The translations under genes were made by a program, and so were the position numbers. 64,000 nt of DNA from Apoderus coryli (Eukaryota; Arthropoda; Insecta; Coleoptera; Attelabidae), in assembly GCA_911728435.2 (NCBI GenBank), contig OU452198.1, positions 20,618,001 to 20,682,000 of the forward strand. Reading direction: 5' to 3'. Below, one piece after another: positions 1 through 11,624 of the stretch. The notes under the pieces were generated by a model, which was given only the letters and a program-made list of their open reading frames with translations, was not told the DNA's origin and searched no databases. The first letter of the stretch is position 1, and each line of letters begins with the position of its first letter.

Positions 1-503
1 TTAATTATTAGCAGTAGAATCGGCAGAAGTCTTATTTTACTACTATATTTTAATTATTTGTTAGACGCATCACTTAGTGAGGATGGAAGTATAGACGAAA
101 ATATTAACGATGATGATCAACAAGATGAGGATATATGTGAGAATGCATATTCTGTATGGTTTGAAGAAGTTTTAAACCTTGGAAGGACTAATTCAGCAGA
201 AATGGATATTTTTATTGGTAAGATTTGGTACAAAATACGACATTGTACATATTCTTTTCATCATTGTTTTAGGACTACTTCTGGTTATGGGCATCTTACA
301 ATTTCCATCAATTGAAGTTTACTGGAAAAATGATCCTATATATTATCATACTCTCTTCATAGTATTCCCATGAGCTACAACAGATTTGCTTTATTATTGA
401 GATGCTGGCACTTCGCAAATAATGAAGAATCGAACGGAACACGTACATATAAAATAAAACCTCTGCTCAAAATTTAAGTTGCATATACTCGTAGAATGCG
501 CTG
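1..503. other. Unassigned AT-rich stretch with a short acidic frame
   Basis: No gene is recognised. A plus-strand frame from about 58 to 315 begins with an Asp/Glu-rich run followed by a short non-repetitive part (…VWFEEVLNLGRTN…). A GTAAG that could be a splice donor lies near 220. It may be an exon fragment of a mobile-element protein, but no family can be named. Confidence 0.25.
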
Positions 504-1990
504 CTACAAATCTGTTTTACCTGTTAAATGACAGTGATCTCTCACTCTAACATCTGTTTCAAAAAAATCTTTTTTTACAGCCATCTGAAATTCTTTTTCC
601 TCTTCCTCACTTAGTGGTTGCATGGGTATTATTACACTTAAATATCTATCATAAATTAATTTTAAATCCTTCTCTAATTTTTTTAAAAATTCGGTGTCGG
701 CATTTTCTCCACGATATAGTACTAATTTTGATTTTGTATATGTACAAGAGTTTTCAGGATTTAGTAGATTTGAAGTCGGTGTATACAACATTTTCAAATT
801 TTAATTTATATTCTGGTACACTCATTCCAAATTTGTCAATTGGTAGATTTTTCGATGGAATACTAGTACTGATATGATTACAGTCAAACAGTAGTAAATC
901 ATTAGATGTAAAAAATAATATACTACTGGAGCACTGTTTTGTCACAAGTCTAGACAAATTCTTGATCCAGCAAAAATAGTAGTTTCCGCAATTATCGTCG
1001 ATAAGTAGCAGATTAACGTGTTGTTGTCATTTCTTGGATGTAAACCGTAGTGGATCAACAACTTCACATTTTACGAGTTTTAAATAAGCTTTCTAAATCA
1101 TAAACATTTATAGAAATATTGTTTAGTTCTGCAAATTTAGTAATATCACATAATTTCAATGGAAAGTCCAATCCATTTAAATTGGATGTTGTATAGTGTT
1201 GTGCTGTTGGAAATAGAGCCGCTGTAACAGCCCAAGCAAAGCAGTATTCATCCTGATCTCGTATATTTAATCCAGCCTTTTTATTCTTCATGAATTTTGG
1301 TAAATCAATAAATGTTGATCCGCCAATTGGTCTAAATTTATTGATATTTATTTTAATGAACAAAATTTCCACAAGTATCCATCCTAAATTAAATTTAAAA
1401 TATAAAATTTGTAAAGATTATATTATGTCTAATTTCTAAACTTACCTGATTCTCTCCTCGAATTCTTCAGCCTTACTTCTTAGTTTTTCAGCAAATATAT
1501 CGTATGCTTCATGTAGAGAACTCCCTAGGTCTAATATTGTATGCAACGAGATAAAAGATTTAGTATCAGACACATCCTGAACTTGTAAATCATACACACT
1601 AAACACCTTCATGTTAACTTTGATTGTTTTATGACACATTATAGCTTCAGAAATTAAATTTAAAATTGTTTCTTTCAATTCATTGAACAGTCTCTGATAG
1701 TCCCCATATTTACTTTGCGGGCTCACTCTGCAATACGACTTTTAAAAGCGCATTTCACAATTTGTATATCATCACTAATATTTTCACATGAGTTCGATTT
1801 ATGTAGTAGACTTCGATTATATCCGCTTATCTTATCAGAATCAACTTCTATTTGGACACATACATTTTAATATTTTGACATCATTTGGTTTTTGTCTTTT
1901 AGGTTTTGGTTCATTATTCACTCGTAGTTTACATGATTGATTTTTATGGCGATTTAAATTAAATTTGCGAGTAAATTGAGCACCACACTA
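504..1990 (-). pseudogene. Polinton/Maverick-like polymerase-type gene remnant
   Basis: Several minus-strand pieces in the right order form one decayed gene. From 5' to 3' they are: a C2H2-finger-like stretch near 1,990-1,900 (FTRKFNLNRH…C); the helical segment at 1,726-1,442; the segment at 1,381-1,064 with GGSTFIDLPKF and a CFAWAV motif; then 957-754 (…YTDFKSTKS) and 797-504 with YRGENA and a final VRDHCHLTGK motif. This domain order is familiar from DNA-polymerase-B-associated proteins of large arthropod transposons such as Polintons. That assignment is from family memory, not a search. The frame breaks near 1,730. The gap 1,384-1,445 has GT…AG ends on the minus strand, but splicing it leaves the frame off by one. 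The polymerase catalytic region is absent. Confidence 0.5.
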
Positions 1991-2117
1991 AAATTATATA
2001 CCTATTTGATCATTATAAAAAGGTTTCTAAAGTGTTGCAATGGAGCAAGCTTTATATATATTTATATATAATATATATCCCCAATAATGGAGAGGAGAAT
2101 GTTGGGGTGGGGGTTAT

Positions 2118-2303
2118 TGATGCAGCAGAGAATTGTTTATGGATATTTTACAAATTATATACAACTATAAAACTAGATATTAACTTTTATTAACGAGAAC
2201 TATTTAAAAAACTAACTTGACAATCTATTAATTTATTTGACAATCTATTATTGTATTTGTAACAATGTGACGTGAGTGGATTGGGTGATTCCATATTCCA
2301 ACA
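2118..2303 (-). repeat. Copia 3' LTR
   Basis: 186 bp, with TGATGCAGC at the left edge and CCAACA at the right edge. It matches 6,398-6,583 at every base compared. It is the 3' LTR because the element reads on the minus strand. The outer flank is the GTTAT target duplication. Confidence 0.96.
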
Positions 2304-2312
2304 CTCCTCCTC
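2304..2312 (-). other. Copia polypurine tract
   Basis: The minus strand reads GAGGAGGAG directly against the 3' LTR. This is the expected place and composition for the plus-strand primer. Confidence 0.8.
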
Positions 2313-2319
2313 ACGAACG

Positions 2320-3765
2320 TCACTGTGGATGAAGTCCTAACAGCGAACTTAAATACTTATGTTTCGGTCCAGATAGAGCTTTAGTAAATATATCAGCTTC
2401 CATATCTTCGGTTCTCCGATACATAATTTCTATACTACCACTTTCAACAGTTTCTCGGATAAAATGTTGTCTTATATCGATGTGTTTGGATTTTGAATTA
2501 ACTGTTGGATTAACAGCTAATATTTTTGTAGCTTGATTATCGTTATAGATAATAATCTTTTCTTGATTAATACCCAAATCATTCGCTAATTTTTTCAGAT
2601 GAAGGGCTTCTTTTGCAGAATCAGTTAATGCCATATATTCACTTTCTGCGGTTGAGAGTGCGACTGTTTGTTGCTTTCGTGCTTCCCAACTAATTGCTGC
2701 GTTGGCATACTTAAATACATAGCCAGTATATGATCTTCTGTCGATTGTACAATTTGCCCAATCCGCATCAGTTAAACCATAAATTTCATCATTACATCTT
2801 GAATAATATAAACTAATATCTTTTGTTCCTTGTAAATATCGAAGAACTCTTTTTGCAGCAATCCAATGTTCACTTCCGTAACATGAATTAAATTGACTTA
2901 AATAGCTTACTGCAAAACTTATATCCGGCCTGGTCCCTACAGATAAATACATGAGTGCACCAATTAAATTTTGATATGGTAAATCTTGCCCACTATTTGA
3001 ATTTTTTGTTAATTTTATTTCAAGTATAATTGGTGTACTTGCTATTTTACAATTTGTCATATTGAATTTTTCTAAAATTTCGTCAATGTACTTTCGCTGA
3101 TTTATTGAAATTCCATTACTTTCCTTTTTGAATTCTATTCCTAAACAATATTTAATTTCGCCCAAATCTCGCATTTTGAATGTTGAAGTTAATTTTTCTT
3201 TAATATCTCGAATTGCATTCATAGATTTCGAAGCAATTAATATATCATCAACATATACAGCGAGTATTATTTTTGCTCCTCCTTTCGTATATAAATACAT
3301 ACAAGGATCTGCTGTTGAAGATTTAAAACCTAATTTTTTTAAAGTTTCGTCAAGCTTCTTGTACCATTGGCGTCCAGCTTGTTTTAGCCCATATAACGCT
3401 TTCTTTAATAAACATGCTTTCTCATTTCTCCCTCTTTTTAAATCTTCTAACATTTTTCTTGTTTTTTCGAACAATTCTTTGTCTTCATTTAGACTCTCTT
3501 CTAACAGAATTTCATGTAAATAATTTTCTAATTTATAAGGTATTTCCATAAATATTTCTTCTTCTAATTCTCCATTTAAATATTCTGTCGTTACGTCCAT
3601 TTGATGAATTTTCATGTCTTCTTCAACAGACATTGCGACTAAAAATCTAATCGAACTAAGTTTTACAACAGGTGCAAATGTTTCTGTGAAATCAATGTTT
3701 GGTTTCTGGGCAAAACCTCGAGCTACTAATCTAGCTTTCTTTCGTTCGATACTTCCATCATCCAT
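2320..3765 (-). pseudogene. Copia reverse transcriptase and RNase H part
   Basis: A 481-codon minus-strand frame. It begins with the Copia RT entry (ERKKARLVARGFAQK) and contains ALYGLKQAGRQWY, the catalytic YVDDIL motif, and LGIEF. RNase H follows with TDADWA and ALSTAESEYMAL and ends at …LLGLHPQ. Both catalytic centres look intact. It overlaps the preceding integrase frame by 8 bases in a different frame (3,758-3,765). The RT part is therefore joined to the rest of the polyprotein through a frameshift rather than being a separate gene. The ATG at 3,765 is incidental. Confidence 0.93.
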
Positions 3766-4609
3766 TATTCTTTAAAACCATTCTACAGCCTATTGGTTTT
3801 TTATTGTTATTTTTATTAACCATAATCCAGGTATCGTTACGTATATGTGCTTTAATTTCTTCTTTTATTGCTTCCTGCCATTCTGCGGAATTTTCTTCAT
3901 CAGAAAAACATATGTTTGAGAATTCTGCACACAAATAAGACATATCGTAATCTTCTGTCCAAATTGGAGCTTTTCTGTTACGATTAGGTCTGCTTTCTGC
4001 AACACTGATGTTTTCAATTTCTTCGTTTGTAATTTCATTTTCTTCGAATTCTTCATCGCCTTGTATATTACTTTGATCAACTGTTTTAGAAGTTGAAGGT
4101 AAAATTACAATTTTATCATTATTTTCTATATTTGAATTCTCTAAAAACATTTCATAACTTTCGTTTTCTCTTCTATATTTTCCGTCAAACTTGTTTAATA
4201 TTTTAACATCACGACTGACTATCAGTTTTCTCATTTCTGGCATCCAAATTCGATATCCTTTTGAAATTTCTGAATAGCCCATGAATATACCTTGTTTAGT
4301 TTTAGAATTAAATTTTCCTTTTTGAGGATTTTTATTCATAATAAATGCTTTTGCTCCAAATTCATGAAGGTGTCTTACAGAAGGAATTTTTCCTGTCCAA
4401 CGATAATATGGTAGTTCGCCTTGTATTGATCGGGATGGTGACCGATTAACTAAATAATTCGCTGTATTAACAGCTTCAGCCCAAAACATTTGAGGTAGTT
4501 TTGAGGCTATTAATAGGCATCTGGCTTTTTCAACTAGCGTTCTGTTTTTCCTTTCAGCCAAACCATTTTGTTGTGGAGTTCGAACGGTTGAAAGTCGACG
4601 TTGAATACC
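3758..4609 (-). pseudogene. Copia integrase C-terminal half
   Basis: This continues the frame of the upstream gag-protease-integrase part after a single in-frame TGA at 4,610-4,612. It carries the third integrase acidic residue in PQQNGLAERKNRT, followed by the Copia core (FWAEAVNTANYLVNRSP) and an acidic linker that leads towards RT. It ends at TGA 3,758-3,760, where the RT frame takes over with a shift. Confidence 0.92.
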
Positions 4610-6265
4610 TCAATCCATTAAAAATCTATCAAATTCTTTATTGCAGTATTCAGTACCATTATCTGATTGAAGAAATTTTATTTTCTTGTCTGTTAAATTT
4701 TCAACCTCATTTTTGTATGTTTTGAAAATTTCCAGCACTTGATTTTTATGATTTATAAAATATATTTTGGCATAACGAGAATATTCATCAATGAATGAAA
4801 CAAAATATCGAGCTCCTCCTGGAGTTTGTACTCGAAATGGTCCGCAAATGTCAGAATGTATTATATGTAACAAATCTATGTTTTTATCTTCATTTCGATT
4901 TTTGAATGGTAACCGTGAGAATTTTCCTTGTATACAAATTTCACAATCTTCTAATTTGGAATTTTTATTGAACTGTAGACCCTTTAGAAGTTGTTTGTTT
5001 AAAGCAAGCTTTAAATCTGCTTCATTTAAATGACCCATTTTTCTATGCCATGACATAATTTCGTCATTTTGTAAACATTGATTTGATACGTCTTGAAATT
5101 CTTTCGATTTGAAATAATAAAGACCATTTTCTGCTTTATTTGCTTTCAAAATTGTGTATCCATATTTATTTTTAATAGTTGCGTTTTCATTTTTAAAAAT
5201 TACAGTATGTCCATTATTTACAATTTTACTCACGGAAAGTAAATTTGTATTTAGATTTGGAACATATAGTGTATTAGCCAAATTTATTATGTGATTATTT
5301 TTATTATTTGTTAATTTGATATTTCCTATACCTTCTATTTCAGCTGTACTATCATTTGAAGCTAATTTTAATTTTCCATTATGATTTTCGTTTAATTCGA
5401 TAAAATTTTCTTTTATACTACTCATATGTGAAGTGCATCCACTATCCAAACACCAAGAATTGTTATTTTCAAAATTTATATTTGTTGATAAACATTCTTC
5501 CATTTTAAATAATGATTCTTTTGTATTAGAATTCAAAATTTTAGATCTGCAGTCTTTTTGAAAATGTCCGAAACGATTACAGCGTGTACATTTTGGCTTT
5601 GTTTCATATGAATTTTTATTTTTGTTTGGAAATTTATTATATTTAAATTTTTGTTGATTACCCCAAAATGCTCCCTCTTTCGAAGTTGAAGGTTCACACT
5701 TGTTTCTTGCATCTCCTTCTTCTATTATTTTAATTTTTAAATTTTCTGGGCTTGGTAAATTATCTCTAGTTTCTATAGCAATTCGAAAATTTTCATATGA
5801 TGGTGGTAAGGAATATAACATCATTATACTTAACAAATCGGCATTGATTTTTACCTCCATATCTGCTAATTTGTCAACAGTATCCATAAATTTTCCAAGA
5901 TGATCGCGAATGTCGTCATGATCATTCATTTTGTGAAGTATTAATTGTTTTAAAAGAGTTGCTTTTCTAGCAGGACCTTTACTTTGGTAATTTTTACTTA
6001 AATCATCCCATACATCCTTGGATCGTTTACAGTTTTTTACTTGTTTTAATTCAGAAGGTGAAATTATTAATATCAGTTCCGATTTTGCATTTAAATCATC
6101 GGTGTCCCATTTACTTTGTATACCTATTTCATTTTCAACTTCTGGTCTAGGTATTTTACCTGTGACGTAGTCCCATAAACCCAATTTTGCTAACAAAGCT
6201 TCAGCTTGTAATTTCCATGTGTCATAATTGTTCCTCTTTAGAGGTTCTATTCTGTATGCGTTCAT
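4610..6265 (-). pseudogene. Copia gag, protease and integrase N-terminal part
   Basis: 551 codons starting at ATG 6,265. It opens with a Copia gag (LKRNNYDTWKLQAEALLAK). A CCHC zinc knuckle lies near residues 226-239 (CTRCNRFGHFQKDC). The aspartic protease site follows near residue 284 (WCLDSGCTSHM), then the integrase HHCC finger (HRKMGHL…CEICIQGK) and the first two catalytic acids (HSDICGPF, LQSDNGTEY). It stops at a TGA inside integrase; the same frame continues beyond the stop. The domain set and order are diagnostic of Ty1/Copia. Confidence 0.95.
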
Positions 6266-6383
6266 TTTATGATTGATTTCTTTGGAAATTCAAAAATTTA
6301 TACACTTACAGTCTTTTGATTTATAAACACTTGAAAAAATTTTTGCTGATATTTTGCTTGTCGAATTTATACTTATATTGGAT

Positions 6384-6397
6384 CTGGGCCCATAACC
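6384..6397 (-). other. Copia primer-binding site
   Basis: The minus strand reads GGTTATGGGCCCAG immediately after the 5' LTR. From established knowledge, Drosophila copia uses a primer site of this kind, complementary to an internal part of initiator tRNA-Met. Confidence 0.85.
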
Positions 6398-6583
6398 TGA
6401 TGCAGCAGAGAATTGTTTATGGATATTTTACAAATTATATACAACTATAAAACTAGATATTAACTTTTATTAACGAGAACTATTTAAAAAACTAACTTGA
6501 CAATCTATTAATTTATTTGACAATCTATTATTGTATTTGTAACAATGTGACGTGAGTGGATTGGGTGATTCCATATTCCAACA
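6398..6583 (-). repeat. Copia 5' LTR
   Basis: 186 bp, identical by eye to the left LTR. The minus strand begins TGTTGGAATATGG and ends CTGCATCA. It is followed on the plus strand by the GTTAT target duplication. Confidence 0.96.
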
Positions 6584-6588
6584 GTTAT

Positions 6589-6890
6589 GATACATTATGA
6601 TTACATCGATATTTATTTTATACCCCCACTACAAATATATGTCGGTGATACTATCGCAATATTTTTATGGTATACTTGCAATAATCACAATAAAACATAT
6701 GGGACAAAATTTTTTTTCTTTAAGCTCAAAATTTTTTTTAGATGTAAGATGTGGAGTGAAACCCTTAAAGTTTATACCAATTAACTACTCAGTTTCGATT
6801 GTATTACATTTTAATTTAGTGCGTTAATACTTAATTGTAAATACAAAATGTATAGTATATATAGTACCGCTAAAATAAACCATGTATATA
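6589..6890. other. Spacer between Copia and mariner elements
   Basis: AT-rich DNA of about 300 bp with no coding motif. The short frames here have no recognisable content. Confidence 0.6.
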
Positions 6891-7327
6891 CAGGGTGGTC
6901 CAACTTTTACCTGCATAAATTTCAGAATCGATAGATAATCGACAAATAATGTGAGTTTGGTTAATAAACTATGTACGAAAAATTCTTCGTTACAAAGTTA
7001 CAGGGTGTTGAAATTTAAGAAAAAAAATCGAATTTTATTAATATCTTTATAACCAATTGAGATATTTAAATGAAATTTGGTACGTGTAGAGAGCTAATCT
7101 AGCTAAATGTTGCCATGTAATAATATTATTTTTATTTCCACCAGTGGCTTGCGTACGGCTACCGATTGTGATATTTTGAATGAAAAAACAGATACGCCAC
7201 TGGTTTTTCTCAAAACAAAAATTATATCTGCAATCCTTATTCAATTCAAAAGAAAAAAGTACTCTTGACTTTTTTTCGTTTGACGCAACATTTTCGAGTA
7301 AAAAAATAAAAATCGTCTAAATCAAAT
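6891..7327. repeat. Left terminal inverted repeat, 437 bp
   Basis: It pairs with 8,139-8,575 over its whole length, with scattered substitutions (for example in the ACGCCACTGG motif region). The end sequence is CAGGGTGGTCC. Confidence 0.9.
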
Positions 7328-7391
7328 GTATTGAAAACCAACATAAAAATAACATCTCATTACACGTTTTAACAGATTTTACGGTTTTTTT

Positions 7392-8138
7392 TTACAGAAA
7401 CTGTCCAAAATGACTACCGTCATTGTCAATACATAATTGACATCTTCTGCTGATGCTCTTAATTGCTGCTTCTTGAATTTTTAAGACTAATTCTTCGCGG
7501 TTTCTAACCGGCACCATATACACTTTTTCTTTTAGGTAGCCCCCAATAAAGAAATCAAGTGGAGTCAGGTCAGGCGACCTTTGGTCCAAGATATAGGTCC
7601 CTCATGATTATTTTCGACTTCTCCAGAGAAACGGTCAATCCTTTGATTTCCGTAATGCTCTGTTATCCAGTTTCTCACATTCCGCCCGAAATGTGCTGGT
7701 GCTCCATCCATTTGAAACCAACCATTCGCACGTAAATGAAGTGGCACGTCATCCATTAAATCATTTACATTATTCTGTACAAAGTCTAAAAACAATTGTG
7801 CTGAGACCCTAGCTGGTAAAAAGAATGGTCCGAGGAGATTATTGGATATTACTCCTAGCCACACGTTCACACTGAATTGGTGTTGAAACTTTCTCGCTCG
7901 CACTTCGTAGGATTGTGTTGTGACCAAATATGAAAGTTGTGGTAATTCGTTATACCAGTACTTGTAAATGAAGCTTCATCAGTCCGGCAAACCTTTTGCA
8001 GGAAATCTCCATCTACTTGAACTTATTCAATAACCAATTGCAATTCAGTTACGCGTTTTAACATAGTCCTCAGGCAACAAATCTTGCACAGGCCTAAAAT
8101 GGTAAGCCTTTCTACCATCTTTATGAAGTGACCTAAGA
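7392..8138 (-). pseudogene. Mariner/Tc1-type transposase remnant
   Basis: Minus-strand pieces share one order. Near 7,970 there is a TDEASFT motif carrying the first catalytic Asp, followed by NYHNFHIWS. The next frame (7,927-7,565) has VWLGVISNN and QMDGAPAHF with the second Asp. The last (7,589-7,392) has RSPDLTPLDFF, where the third acidic position is Asp, and LKEKVYMVPV. Frames shift near 7,580 and 7,930, and stops occur upstream. The N-terminal DNA-binding part is missing. The motifs match a transposase family common in insect genomes. Confidence 0.88.
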
Positions 8139-8572
8139 ATTTGATTTAGACGATTTTTATTTTTTTACTCGAAAATGTTGCGTCAAACGAAAAAAAGCCA
8201 AGAGTACTTTTTTCTTTTAAATTGAATAAGGATTGCAGATATAATTTTTATTTTGAGAAAAACCAGTGGCGTATCTGTTTTTTCATTCAAAATATCGCAA
8301 TCGGTAGCCGTACGCACGCCACTGGTAGAAATAAAAATAATATTATTATATGGCAAAATTTAGCTAGATTAGCTCTCTACACGTACCAAATTTCATTTAA
8401 ATATCTCAATTGGTTATAAAGATATTAATAATATTCGAATTTTTTTCTTAAATTTCAACACCCTGTAACTTTGTAACGAAGAATTTTTCGTACATAGTTT
8501 ATTAACCAAACTCACATTATTTGTCGATTATCTATCGATTCTGCAATTTATGCAGGTAAAAGTTGGACCACC

Positions 8573-8575
<3 letters not shown>
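8139..8575. repeat. Right terminal inverted repeat, 437 bp
   Basis: Reverse complement of the left repeat. It ends GGACCACCCTG followed by TA. Confidence 0.9.

Positions 8576-8605
<30 letters not shown>
8576..8605. repeat. (TA)n microsatellite
   Basis: An uninterrupted TA run directly beside the mariner end. It was probably the target, or it expanded after insertion. Confidence 0.9.
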
Positions 8606-8609
<4 letters not shown>

Positions 8610-8670
8610 TCAGACTCAAACGCCTAATGGTGTCATACGCACTGTACCAAAGTTTCAAGGATATATGCGG

Positions 8671-8690
8671 ATGACGCCGTATGGCGTCAT
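8671..8690. repeat. ATGACGCC…GGCGTCAT dyad
   Basis: Two 8-bp arms around GTAT. The same arms recur as a perfect palindrome at 12,697-12,716. It lies beyond the 3' end of the piggyBac C-terminal piece and could be a subterminal transposon repeat. Confidence 0.5.
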
Positions 8691-8843
8691 TTACAATGTA
8701 TAGCACAATTCAAATATAAAAAAGGGCAAATTATAAAAAAGACAACAAAATGCAAAAAAACGTATATTAGGTACCCAGAAAAATACATTTGTTACTTTTT
8801 TTGATAATTACAAATGAAAAAAATCAAAACGTAAAAAAAGTGT

Positions 8844-9548
8844 TTATTCCATTTTCTCGTGAAAAAGACCAAAACAAGGCTTTGCACATAAACCGGGTTT
8901 ATCTGGACAAGCTTTACATTCCCACACAGTGTCTTTCCTAATCTTCTTTTGGAAACAAAAACGACATCTTTTTTTTGGTGTTCTCTTTGTCGCGTCAACC
9001 GCTGAAATTTTGCTAGGCACGTGCTGAGATACCTTATTTTCTGCTTTACCTGGTAAATTTGGCAATAGCTTATCTATTACCGCTAAACGGTAGAAAAAGT
9101 CATGTAAGAATTAAACATAAGTAGCTAAAAAGACATGAACAGCAAGTTTTTTGTACCAGAATAATGTTTTCCTTAGGCAAGGGTAGTAGGACATCATCTG
9201 GTCCTGTCGATCTATTCCACCCATATATTTATTATATTCGACAATTGGCAGAGGCTTCTGTTTAGAGTCTCCTCTTCTGCTGGTTACCTCTACTATTTGG
9301 TTCGCAAATTCTGTAGATATGTAGGACACGTCTCTTTTATCCCTCCACTTTCCATTATACCATCTGAATATTGGGCTCTTGGGCTCTAAAATAATGTGCC
9401 AAAATATACTTTCTTGCCACTGAATAGATGTTTTTTGATATTGATATGTTAATTGAAAGCGGAAATTCAAGAATTTACATTTCTTTGCTCTATATTCACC
9501 ACATTTAAAATTTGACATCATCACAAAAACGCTCATTTTGCCTGTCAA
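8844..9548 (-). pseudogene. piggyBac transposase C-terminal remnant
   Basis: The frame at 9,548-9,111 carries the piggyBac signature WRDKRDVSYISTEF, then YNKYMGGIDRQDQM and YYPCLRKTLFWYKK, from the end of the DDE domain. A second frame, 9,065-8,844, has the Cys-rich tail (CRFCFQKK…CKACPDKPGLC…CFGLFH) typical of piggyBac. The two are separated by about 45 bases and lie in different frames. Upstream of about residue 20 the sequence no longer resembles piggyBac. An N-terminal piece on the same strand lies at 16.0-16.6 kb, but the middle of the protein is not seen. Confidence 0.88.
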
Positions 9549-9590
9549 GAGTATACTATTTTTTTACCACAAAATATTTTTTGTTTCAGG

Positions 9591-11600
9591 TGCACTGAAG
9601 CATGTAACTGAGTTACCAAAAATTGGCAAACTGCTAACTAATAATAAAGAAAAGTACTGTGAACGACTAATGTCCATATCAAGTAATCTAGAACATCCAG
9701 AATGCTTAATAACTAACGAAACTTCAACTTTAATTACTAGCGTTTACTTTGATTCTAGTTTTGAAAGGTTAAAATTGAACATAAATTATCTCTTTCGTAA
9801 TCAACATATCCGATCGACTTTGGCCACTTTAAATAACGTGGACTTCAACGATCTCTTAATTAATCAACAGATGCCAACGACCTCGGCTATCATGAATACT
9901 GACGGTGGCACAACTGATGACTTCCTTCTGCCACCAGAACCCGATATATGCAACGGACTATGACAGCGATGACCCGGATTTTGTCCTAGATGAACATCGA
10001 AATAAGAACGTTCCAGAAATCGAAAGTGCTAGGGAAAATGAAAATGATGAAGATCTAAAAGAAAACAAGAAGACCAGGAAAAGAAAAAGTAATACCCAGA
10101 ATTGGAAAAGAAACTATATTAAAAGTTCTAGGAACAGCGGAAAAGAATACGTGAACTGGAAAGGTAATACTCAGATAGAAAGAAAATTAAAAGCTCCCTG
10201 TGAAAACTGCAGTAACAAATGTAGCGAAAAATGTTCAGAGGAAGAAAGAAATTCAATATTTTTAAACTTTTGGGCAGTAAGAGATATCAATAGACAACGC
10301 GACTTTATTTCAAAGTTTATTTGTGTTGAAGAGAAAAAACCGAAGAAGCAAGGCTTGCAAAAATTCTGTATTAGATGAATCGGTAAAAAACTCAGTTCGA
10401 ACTCATATCAACGCTTTTGATACAATTGAAAGTCATTATTGCAGAAATTCGACTCAACGAAAATATTTGCCGGGTACCCTTAACATTTCAAAAATGTATT
10501 CGCTGTACATAGAATATTGCCAAGATATATGACAAACATTAGCACCGAAAGTATCTACCGTCAGATCTTTAATACTGAATTTAATCTTTGGTTTTTTGTC
10601 TTAAAAAGGACTTGTGTGATACATGCCACAATTTTGAAAATATGGCAGCTGAAAACAAAATGGAGATAGAAGAAGAATACAAAAAACATTTGAAAAATAA
10701 AGAAATATCGCGGCCAATTAAAAATAATGACTAGGATTTGTTAGGAAACAACTCCCTGCTAATTTCTGCAGTTTTTGATTTGCAACAGGTTCTTCTTGTG
10801 CAGAAATCTAACGTTGGTGTATCATACTACAAACTAAAGCTGTCAACGTATAATTTTACCATATACAATTTGTCAAGTAAGGACTGTCAATGCTTTATGT
10901 GGAATGAATGTATCGCAAGAAGAGGTTCTACGGAAATAGGGAGTTGCCTTCTGAAGTTTGTAGAATACCATGTAAAAAATGGCGTCAAACAAAGACTTCT
11001 TTGCATTGTATAGTTATTTATCACAGAAATTCGTTATCCAAATACGCCATACTTTTCTAGAACCCGGTCACACGCAAAATGAAGGAGATTGTGTGCACAG
11101 TGTGATCGAAAGAGCTGCTAGAAACATTCCTATTTATACACCAGAACAATGGTACTCAGTAGTACGAACAGCAAAAAGGAAGGCACCATTCTACACAATT
11201 TATGAATTGTCATAAAATGACGTGTTTGATTTAAAAAAACTCCAAAGCCAGATTGCTATAAATTTTGATAAAGACGAAGAGAACAGAAAAGTTTTTGTAA
11301 GCAAGTTTAAAATACTTCAATTTGATCCAGAATTTCCAAATTTTCTATTCTTTAAAATAAACTATGAAGATAACCAATTTACAAAACTAAATTTAATTCA
11401 ACGAGGTAGGAAGTCATTAAATGACTTTAATATTATAGAGCTAAAACCTCTTTATACAAAGAAAATACCAATTCCGAAAAAAAGTACGATCACCTGCAGT
11501 TTCTCTGTGACAAAGGTCCAATTACTTCTCATTATCACGATTATTTCAAACAGTTGCCATTTACAAATAAAAGTTCAAATGAAGATGATGATGACGACTA
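9591..11600 (+). pseudogene. Large DDE-like transposase remnant (Sola/CMC-like, family uncertain)
   Basis: A series of plus-strand frames forms one broken protein. It has an acidic start (…DYDSDDPDFVLDE near 9,960), a basic segment (KKTRKRKSNTQNWKRNY), and a Cys-rich motif CENCSNKCSEKCSEEER near 10,200. Next come a helical region with ESHYCRNSTQRKYLPG, a core with VFDLQQVLLVQ and CQCFMWNECIARRGSTEIG, a C-terminal FLEPGHTQNEGDCVHSVIE motif near 11,060, and a tail at 11,222-11,620. Frames shift near 9,950, 10,370, 10,550, 11,000 and 11,490. TTTGTTTCAG at 9,581-9,590 looks like a splice acceptor, so an upstream exon may be lost. The protein type is widespread in insect genomes as a transposon-derived family. 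Its superfamily name is from memory and uncertain. Confidence 0.7.
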
Positions 11601-11624
11601 ATTTCTTATTTTTATTTTATTAAT

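Larger units (their letters stand above)
2118..6583 (-). mobile_element. Copia LTR retrotransposon, complete but coding-defective
   Basis: The element runs from TG at 2,118 to CA at 6,583 and lies on the minus strand. It has two 186-bp LTRs and is flanked by GTTAT at 2,113-2,117 and again at 6,584-6,588, a 5-bp target duplication. Gag, protease, integrase, RT and RNase H follow in Copia order, with integrase before RT. The LTRs look identical by eye, so the insertion is recent. The coding region nevertheless carries one in-frame TGA and one frameshift, so this copy cannot make its full polyprotein without recoding. Confidence 0.97.
6891..8575 (-). mobile_element. Mariner/Tc1-type element with long terminal inverted repeats
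   Basis: A 1,685-bp unit starts CAGGGTGGTCCAAC and ends with the reverse complement. It is flanked by TA on both sides (6,889-6,890 and 8,576-8,577), the target of the Tc1/mariner superfamily. The inverted repeats are 437 bp each, unusually long for the group. The central 811 bp holds a broken transposase on the minus strand. There is too little space for a complete protein, so this is a defective copy. Confidence 0.9.
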
